Assembly (NCBI GenBank): GCA_035296965.1
Contig: DATGZX010000149.1
Coordinates: 1 to 9,850, forward strand
DNA length: 9,850 nucleotides
DNA from: DATGZX01 sp035296965
GTDB taxonomy: Bacteria > Planctomycetota > Planctomycetia > Gemmatales > Gemmataceae
Direction: 5' to 3'
The number at the start of each line of letters is the position of its first letter. Position 1 is the stretch's first letter. Under the pieces are notes generated by a model that saw only the letters and a program-made list of their open reading frames with translations, was not told the DNA's origin and did not search any database. Of the stretch, positions 5,225-9,850 are shown one piece after another. Made by a program: the position numbers and the translations under genes.

Positions 5225-6863
5225 CGGGGACCTCCTCCTTCTCCGGAATCTCGTCTATCTCGTCGTAGTTATAGGCTTCCCAGGTCACGACCGGCTGCTC
5301 GTCGAAGTTGAAGGTGGGGGGCGGCGAGTGAGTCTGCCACTCCAAGCCCGCAGCGTTCCAAGGGTTCGGCGGGGCTGGCTTGCCGTAGCGCATGGACCAC
5401 ACGAAGTAGACCATGGGCAGCAGGTAGCCGACGGCGAGAATGGTCGCGCCCGCAGTCGAGAGCACGTTCAGGATCTGGAATTCGGCCGGATATGCGTGAT
5501 AGCGCCGCGGCATTCCCAAATAGCCCAGGATGAACTGGGGGAAGAACGTCAGGTTGAATCCGATGAAGACGATGAGCGCCGCGAGTTTACCCCAGCCCTC
5601 GGGATACATGCGGCCGGTAATTTTGGGCCACCAGAAGTGCATCCCGCCGAGGTATGCCATCACCATGCCTCCGACCATGATGTAGTGGAAGTGCGCAATG
5701 ATGAAATAAGTGTCGTGCACGTGCACGTCCATGCCCAGGCAGGCCAGGAACAGGCCGGTCAAGCCTCCGATGGTAAACAAGCCGATGAAGCCGAAAGCGT
5801 AGAGCATAGGGGTCTGGTAGGTGATGGACCCCTTGTACATGGTGGCGGTCCAGTTAAACACTTTGATCGCCGAGGGCACGGCGACGAAATAACTCAGCAG
5901 CGAGAAGATCAGCGCGGCATAGAGCGAGATGCCGGCCACGAACATGTGGTGCGCCCAGACCAGGAACCCGATCACAGCGATGCCGACCACGGCTAGCGTC
6001 ATCGCCTTGTAGCCAAAGATGCGCTTGCGTGAAAAACAACAAACGATTTCGCTGACGATGCCCATACCGGGCAGAATCATGATGTAGACGGCGGGGTGGG
6101 AGTAAAACCAGAACAGATGCTGGAACAGGAGTGGGTCTCCACCTAGCATCGGATTGAAAACGCCGAGGTGGAAGAGACGCTCGAGCGCTACCAGCACCAG
6201 GGTGATGGCGACGACGGGCGTGCCCAGCACCTGAATGATGCTGGTGGCGTAATGGGCCCAGACAAACAGGGGCAGGCGGTTCCAGGTCATTCCGGGAGCG
6301 CGCATGCGGTGGATGGTCACGATGAAGTTCAGTCCGGTGAGGATCGAGGAGAAGCCCGCGAAGAAGATACCGACGATGGCGGAGATAACGTTGGTCTTGA
6401 GAAACTCGGTGCTGAGGGGAGTGTAGAAGGTCCAACCGGTGTCGACGCCGCCATTGAGGATCGTGTAGATCATCAGAGTGCCGCCGATGATGTAAAGGTA
6501 CCAGCTGAGCAGGTTGATGCGCGGGAAGGCTAGGTCCTTGGCCCCGATCATCAGGGGGATGAGGAAGTTGCCGAGCACGGCGGGCACGGCAGGGATCAGG
6601 AAGAAAAAGACCATGACCTGGCCGTGCATGGTGAACAGTTTGTTGTAGGTGTCGGACTGGACGAGTTCGCCCGCCGGGGTCAGCAACTCCAGGCGGATGA
6701 GCAGCGCGAAGAAACCGCCAATAAAGAAGAAGAACGTAATCGAGATCAAGTAGAGCAGCGCGATGCGCTTGTGGTCCACCGTCAGGAGCCACGACTTGAG
6801 CCCATAGCCTGCGTTCAGGTAGGTCTCGCGCTCTCCGGAATCCGATACTACAGCTGTCGCCAT
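5214..6863 (-). CDS. ctaD: Cytochrome c oxidase subunit I, type A2 haem-copper oxidase
   Basis: 549 residues from ATG 6863, preferred because AGGTGG lies five bases upstream; a GTG at 6878 would add five residues. It reduces O2 to water and pumps protons in the cytoplasmic membrane. Ligands (ATG numbering): His80 (TMHGQ) and His393 for haem a, His391 (AHFHY) for haem a3, His256, His305 and His306 for CuB, with Tyr260 as the cross-linking Tyr. The Glu of the usual HPEVY motif is Ala258; instead the sequence reads YSHPAVY (Tyr254, Ser255), the signature of the A2 subfamily found in Thermus and Rhodothermus caa3 enzymes. D-channel Asp110 and Asn117 are present, as are K-channel Lys334 and Ser331 in VPSAIKVF. 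The C-terminus has the LEW-x-T-x-SPPP segment and an acidic tail. It follows subunit II by 23 nt and overlaps subunit III. Confidence 0.98.
   Translation of the reverse strand: MATAVVSDSGERETYLNAGYGLKSWLLTVDHKRIALLYLISITFFFFIGGFFALLIRLELLTPAGELVQSDTYNKLFTMHGQVMVFFFLIPAVPAVLGNFLIPLMIGAKDLAFPRINLLSWYLYIIGGTLMIYTILNGGVDTGWTFYTPLSTEFLKTNVISAIVGIFFAGFSSILTGLNFIVTIHRMRAPGMTWNRLPLFVWAHYATSIIQVLGTPVVAITLVLVALERLFHLGVFNPMLGGDPLLFQHLFWFYSHPAVYIMILPGMGIVSEIVCCFSRKRIFGYKAMTLAVVGIAVIGFLVWAHHMFVAGISLYAALIFSLLSYFVAVPSAIKVFNWTATMYKGSITYQTPMLYAFGFIGLFTIGGLTGLFLACLGMDVHVHDTYFIIAHFHYIMVGGMVMAYLGGMHFWWPKITGRMYPEGWGKLAALIVFIGFNLTFFPQFILGYLGMPRRYHAYPAEFQILNVLSTAGATILAVGYLLPMVYFVWSMRYGKPAPPNPWNAAGLEWQTHSPPPTFNFDEQPVVTWEAYNYDEIDEIPEKEEVPVAH
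5231..5240 (-). promoter_or_regulatory. Ribosome-binding site fixing the TTG start of ctaE
   Basis: AAGGAGGAGG on the minus strand sits inside the 3' end of the subunit I gene, six bases before the TTG of subunit III. It is a near-ideal anti-SD match and supports the 11-nt gene overlap. Through this site, subunit I codons also serve as the initiation signal of the next gene. Confidence 0.8.
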
Positions 6864-6886
6864 TCTCACCACCTGCACTTTTCCAT

Positions 6887-7867
6887 CTAAAGTTGAGGAC
6901 TAGCCCCTGCCGCGGGATTGCTATCGGCAGGCCGTCCCGACTGCGGCCCGGCCAGCGATTTCACGTAATCGACCAGCGCATTCAGTTGCTCATCACTGAC
7001 CTGCCCCTGAAACGTCGGCATGACGGGCTTGAAGCCTTGGACGATTTTGGCGCCCGGTTCCAGGATCGACTCGCGGATGTAATTCTCGTCGGCGGTCACG
7101 GTGCGGCCATCTTGGAGGAGCACAGGCTTGCCGAAGACACCGGCCAAGTCCGGACCCCGGCCCTGCGTGTCGGAGCGATGACAGGTGACACAGCCCAGTT
7201 CGGCGAACAATTTCTGGCCGGTCACGGCCAGCGGCTGGTTGCCGCCGCCGCTCATCCAGGCTTCGTAGTCGCTCGGTTCCATAACCTTTATCCAGCCGAC
7301 CATTCCGGAGTGCTGAGTTCCACAGTACTGGGAACAGAACAGGTGATAGGTGCCCGCTTTGGTGGCGCGGAACCAGAGGGTCGTATAGCGGCCCGGGAGC
7401 ACGTCCTGCTTGATGCGGAAGGCCGGCACGAAAAAGCTGTGGATCACGTCCTGCGAAGTCATGATCATCTTGACGTCGCGGCCGACAGGCACATGGAGTT
7501 CGTTGATTTCGCGCTGCCCTCCCTTGTGCTCGAACTTCCACATCCATTGCTTGGCAACGGTGTAGACCTCGGTGGCGTCCTGTGGAGGTGTGCGTTCCTG
7601 GAAGTAGATAACCGCGCCCCAGATGTAAAACACCAGCATGACGCAGAAGGGGATGATGGACCAGGTGACTTCCAGTTGGTGGGAACCTTCGATTTGTACG
7701 GCGCGCTGCCCCCTGCGTTTCCGGAACCTAATGGCGAAAACCGTCAGTACAGTGAAGATCAACGCGATCATGATGCCCGAAACCAGCAGCAGAAAAATGT
7801 AGAGGGCATCCACGTTTCCCGCGTTCGTGGAGGCGCTATCCGGCCAAAGTGGCAAGTGTCCAAACAT
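6887..7867 (-). CDS. ctaC: Cytochrome c oxidase subunit II fused to cytochrome c (caa3-type)
   Basis: 326 residues from the ATG at 7867, two bases after the Sco stop; a longer reading from 7945 would overlap Sco by 76 nt and is not favoured. Two membrane helices (about 20-47 and 68-90) anchor a periplasmic cupredoxin domain. CuA ligands are His143 (IHSFFVP), Cys178, Cys182, His186 and Met189 in CSQYCGTQHSGM, with Gln180 in the place of the more usual Glu. The aromatic QWMWKF segment (107-112) is the known electron-entry region. A class I cytochrome c domain follows (about 212-305): CVTCH (226-230) binds haem and Met283 in PVMPTF is the likely sixth ligand. This fusion defines a caa3 oxidase: electrons pass from the carrier to haem c, CuA and subunit I. 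The last 20 residues are Pro/Gly/Ala-rich. The copper chaperone is directly upstream and subunit I directly downstream. Confidence 0.97.
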   Translation of the reverse strand: MFGHLPLWPDSASTNAGNVDALYIFLLLVSGIMIALIFTVLTVFAIRFRKRRGQRAVQIEGSHQLEVTWSIIPFCVMLVFYIWGAVIYFQERTPPQDATEVYTVAKQWMWKFEHKGGQREINELHVPVGRDVKMIMTSQDVIHSFFVPAFRIKQDVLPGRYTTLWFRATKAGTYHLFCSQYCGTQHSGMVGWIKVMEPSDYEAWMSGGGNQPLAVTGQKLFAELGCVTCHRSDTQGRGPDLAGVFGKPVLLQDGRTVTADENYIRESILEPGAKIVQGFKPVMPTFQGQVSDEQLNALVDYVKSLAGPQSGRPADSNPAAGASPQL

Positions 7868-7869
7868 GA

Positions 7870-8736
7870 TTATCTGACCTGTGCCGCGCCATGAAAGTTG
7901 TCTGGATTGCGGCGAATCAACACAAATAAAAGCGCCCCGAGGCACAGCATGGTGGCCACGCCCATCAATCGCAGCACGCGCATGACGGTAGCGCTGTACT
8001 TACCTTTCTCGGGATCGTAGTGATAGCAGTACAGCAGCAACTCGTCCATCACGTTGCCGATACGGTTCTCGGATGCCTCCACCAAGGCGAGCCGCAGATC
8101 CTTGGGCGGATACTCGATGCCGTAGTAGTACTGGGCGATCTTGCCTTTCGGCGTCAGCACCAGGATTGCGGTCGAGTGCGCGAACTGTCCGGTCTTCTCG
8201 TCGTATTGATACTGGAATCCGGCCGCCTTCGTGACCGCATCAATCGCGGCCGGCTGGCCGACCAGGAAGTGCCATCCCCTTTCGGCGCCGGGGCGGTTGT
8301 AGCGCCGGAGAAACTGGTCTTTCTTCTTCGCCGCCATCTCGGGGGTGTCTTTGGGATCGAAGCTAATGGTGATGACTTCGAATTCCTTGCCTAAATCGAA
8401 CTTCAGCACGCGCAGAGTACTTTCCAAGCCGTTGAGTTCTTCACCGCACAGCATCGGGCAGCCATAGTAGACGAAGTTGAGGATCAGTGGCTTCTGTGCG
8501 AAGTAATCGCCCAACCTCACCTTGCGGCCCAGGTCGTCGGTAAATATGAGGTCGGGCGGAATCTGCTGGTTCAGGTTCTGCTGAATGCCAACGTTCTTCA
8601 ATCCCGGCGGACGCACGTTGGGTGGAGGCGACATAATGCCGTTGCCCATGCCCTGGCCCCAGGCGGCTCCCGCGAGGAGCGCCAGACCGAGAAAGCACAC
8701 CACCATCGAGTTCACGAACTGCCTTGTGTTGCACAC
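7870..8736 (-). CDS. sco1: Sco1/SenC/PrrC-type copper chaperone
   Basis: 288 residues from GTG 8736, chosen because AAGGAAAGG lies nine bases upstream and the resulting N-terminus is a clean signal peptide (hydrophobic 11-25, then GAAWGQ). A TTG at 8790 would add 18 residues with no better signal. The thioredoxin-like domain (about 58-225) has the copper-binding CPMLC (Cys93, Cys97) in a VYYGCPML context and the conserved His187 (AHST). Sco proteins deliver copper to the CuA site of subunit II, the gene two bases downstream. A further helix at about 251-274 gives a C-terminal membrane anchor, preceded by DELLLYCYHYDPEKGKYS, a layout seen in Sco-like proteins of ACIII/caa3 clusters. Family identity is firm; the start is moderately sure. 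Confidence 0.94.
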   Translation of the reverse strand: MCNTRQFVNSMVVCFLGLALLAGAAWGQGMGNGIMSPPPNVRPPGLKNVGIQQNLNQQIPPDLIFTDDLGRKVRLGDYFAQKPLILNFVYYGCPMLCGEELNGLESTLRVLKFDLGKEFEVITISFDPKDTPEMAAKKKDQFLRRYNRPGAERGWHFLVGQPAAIDAVTKAAGFQYQYDEKTGQFAHSTAILVLTPKGKIAQYYYGIEYPPKDLRLALVEASENRIGNVMDELLLYCYHYDPEKGKYSATVMRVLRLMGVATMLCLGALLFVLIRRNPDNFHGAAQVR

Positions 8737-8745
8737 CGCAAACGT

Positions 8746-8754
8746 CCTTTCCTT
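8746..8754 (-). promoter_or_regulatory. Ribosome-binding site deciding the sco start
   Basis: AAGGAAAGG on the minus strand, nine bases before the GTG at 8736, is the only good anti-SD match near the Sco N-terminus. It favours that GTG over the TTG at 8790 and the ATG further in at 8706. Confidence 0.6.
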
Positions 8755-8792
8755 GCACGCCGGTTGCCCGGCTCCGGCCAGAGCGGTCAATT

Positions 8793-9392
8793 TCAGTTGC
8801 CCGAAGCGGCGGCTTTAGCCGCCGGCGCTTTGGGAGATTGCTTCCTTCCCGGCGCGGAGGTCTGCGCCGCGGAGCTCTTCACTGCGGAGCTCTTTACTTC
8901 GGAGCTCCGTGCCGAAGATGCGCCTTCCGGATGAACCGGTAAGCCGCGCTGCACGATCAACTCCATGGCGCGGTCGATCGGAATCCGCACAGTGCCTTTG
9001 TCCTTATCCACCCAGTCGTAGGTGGCGAGCTTTTGGTCCTGATCTTCGATGAACTGGCGAAGGTCGGTGCGCTCGTTTTCTTCGAGGCGCGGTTGCGGGA
9101 AAGTTTGTGTGTCCTCATGCGTTACGGCGCGGGTGTCGGCCTCCGGCGTCGCCATCGGGCTCAAGGGAGGCTGGTGCGCCGTTGCATAACTGTCGAGGAA
9201 GCGGTACATGCCGAACACGATGAGATAGATGGCGAGGCCGAGCAGCGCCAGACCTGCCATAAAATAAAATGGACCCCTCGAAGTCAGATCCTCGTGCTCG
9301 TAGCCGTCGTGACTGGTCATATGTTGATTCAACGTCGGCTGATTCGGCTGCGGATTCGGCGTCGGCTGATTCGTATTCCTGTACTCAGTCAT
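8793..9392 (-). CDS. Uncharacterised one-TM protein of the ACIII/caa3 operon
   Basis: 199 residues. Residues 1-40 are low-complexity (Asn/Gln/Pro/Thr, with direct DNA repeats at 9333-9346 and 9360-9373). One membrane helix spans 41-63, followed by a soluble region that would be periplasmic if the N-terminus is inside. Residues 101-151 look conserved: RLEENERTDLRQF, then a short helix, then YDWVDKDKGTVRIPIDRAMEL ending in RGLP; I recall a similar block in unnamed proteins beside ACIII genes. The rest (158-199) is a Ser/Ala/Lys tail with three SSxxK/Q repeats. The ATG overlaps the actF stop by 8 nt, with GGAG upstream. ATG M25 is an alternative start that would drop most of the low-complexity part. 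Its place between actF and sco suggests an accessory or linking subunit of the supercomplex. No catalytic or metal motif is visible. Confidence 0.82.
   Translation of the reverse strand: MTEYRNTNQPTPNPQPNQPTLNQHMTSHDGYEHEDLTSRGPFYFMAGLALLGLAIYLIVFGMYRFLDSYATAHQPPLSPMATPEADTRAVTHEDTQTFPQPRLEENERTDLRQFIEDQDQKLATYDWVDKDKGTVRIPIDRAMELIVQRGLPVHPEGASSARSSEVKSSAVKSSAAQTSAPGRKQSPKAPAAKAAASGN
8807..8824. repeat. TAAA-loop hairpin at the 3' end of a coding region
   Basis: A 7-bp perfect stem CGGCGGC/GCCGCCG with a TAAA loop (minus-strand reading) lies 12 nt before the stop of the one-TM protein gene and encodes part of its Ala/Lys tail. It resembles the TGAA-loop hairpins at 2523-2577 and may be a REP-like unit that entered the coding end, or simply Ala-rich codon use. 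Confidence 0.5.
8862..8906 (-). repeat. 15-nt tandem repeat (three copies) in a coding tail
   Basis: Three 15-nt units (8862-8876, 8877-8891, 8892-8906), each ending cggagct on the plus strand, encode SSEVK, SSAVK and SSAAQ in the C-terminal tail of the one-TM protein. The frame is kept. Confidence 0.85.
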
Positions 9393-9850
9393 GCGCCGGC
9401 TCCAATACGTCCTGCGCCGTCGCGTCGTAAGCAGGAACCAGCGGCCTTGAACTCAGGTTGTGGCAGAAGTACGCGATCCAGATTCCGCCCATGGCGAAGG
9501 GGATCGCGAGGTCTGCCAGGGTGACGGTGAAAGTCTCGGAAAAGCTGGGCTCGATGTGCCAGAAAAGGTCGATGTAACGGGCTACGAGCATCCACCCGGC
9601 CAGCCACACCAGGCGCGTAATGTCGCGTTTGAAAGGGCGGGACAGCAGAAGGAAAAACGGGACGAAAAAATGAAAGACAATCAGAAACAGTCCGACGAAC
9701 TGCCATCCACCGTGCAGACGGCGGAAGTACCAGGTGATCTCTTCCGGCAAGTTACCCGCCCAGATGATGAGCCACTGCGAAAATGAGAAGTAGGCCCACA
9801 CCATGATGAAGGTGAGCAGGAATTTGCCGTGGTCGTGCACGAAACTGGGC
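9385..9850 (-). CDS. actF: Alternative complex III subunit ActF, C-terminal part
   Basis: The frame is open through the right edge, so the N-terminal part is outside; 154 residues are visible. Four membrane helices are seen (about 10-31, 50-70, 79-98, 108-129 of the visible part). The segments MVWAYFSFSQWLIIW, NLPEEITWY, HGGWQF and ARYIDLFWHIEPSF are characteristic of the ActF quinone-binding membrane subunit of alternative complex III, which oxidises menaquinol and passes electrons to c-type cytochromes. The GTG at 9840 is an internal Val in this reading, not a start. Overlap by 8 nt with the next gene and linkage to a caa3 oxidase match known ACIII-oxidase operons, where the two enzymes can form a supercomplex. 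The remaining ACIII genes are expected to the right. The paralogous ActC shares weak similarity, but the context favours ActF. Confidence 0.9.
   Translation of the reverse strand, partial: PSFVHDHGKFLLTFIMVWAYFSFSQWLIIWAGNLPEEITWYFRRLHGGWQFVGLFLIVFHFFVPFFLLLSRPFKRDITRLVWLAGWMLVARYIDLFWHIEPSFSETFTVTLADLAIPFAMGGIWIAYFCHNLSSRPLVPAYDATAQDVLEPAHD

Noticed and set aside
5217..5996. Long plus-strand reading frames opposite the oxidase genes, such as this one
   Set aside because: They are antisense shadows of a strongly recognised gene, rich in Arg, Gly and His with no family features; the same holds for those opposite subunit II and Sco.
5214..6863. Loss of the catalytic Glu of subunit I as a disabling mutation
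   Set aside because: The YSHPxVY motif is the normal alternative of A2 oxidases, and all metal ligands and the K-channel Lys are intact.
6887..7945. Longer 352-residue form of oxidase subunit II
   Set aside because: It would overlap the Sco gene by 76 nt, and the extra 26 residues do not look like a signal or family N-terminus. The ATG at 7867, two bases after the Sco stop, fits better.
8862..8906. CRISPR array
   Set aside because: The units are contiguous with no spacers, lie in frame within a coding sequence and are only 15 nt long.
9385..9840. A complete small membrane protein starting at GTG 9840
   Set aside because: The frame continues through the right edge, and the helix and motif order match the C-terminal half of ActF.

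Overview
The window is a dense bacterial respiratory locus, moderately GC-rich, with almost no space between genes. The best guess for the host is a soil-type Acidobacteriota (Terriglobia-like). This is an inference from the pairing of an alternative complex III (ACIII) subunit with a type A2 caa3 oxidase, and from short paired-hairpin intergenic elements with TGAA/TAAA loops. No rRNA or other marker gene is present to confirm it.

Minus strand, read right to left (9850 to 4164), is one tight operon. It begins with the 3' end of actF, a quinone-binding membrane subunit of ACIII. Next come an uncharacterised one-TM protein, a Sco-type copper chaperone, and oxidase subunits II (fused to cytochrome c), I, III and IV. 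Junctions run from an 11-nt overlap to a 54-nt gap, so co-transcription and translational coupling are likely. Together the genes describe a quinol to ACIII to cytochrome c/CuA to haem a/a3-CuB electron path, with Sco supplying copper to CuA. A separate minus-strand ferredoxin gene (3619-3999) follows, with its own promoter-like sequence.

Plus strand (1-3538) carries a second module: the 3' part of a large multihaem cytochrome c cut by the left edge, a lipoprotein with a cupredoxin-like copper site and a C-terminal beta-sandwich, a small two-TM protein with a repetitive tail, and a membrane-anchored protein that combines HEAT-like helices with a HlyD-like barrel-sandwich domain. The functions of the last two are unknown. 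The module probably continues a quinol-oxidising or periplasmic electron-transfer cluster to the left.

The two modules converge at about 3540-3620, where two perfect hairpins sit end to end. Other structured spacers lie at 2523-2577 and 4063-4148. The main unexplained items are the HEAT/barrel-sandwich protein, the ACIII-linked one-TM protein, the elaborate spacer structures, and in-frame short tandem repeats in the flexible tails of three different genes.
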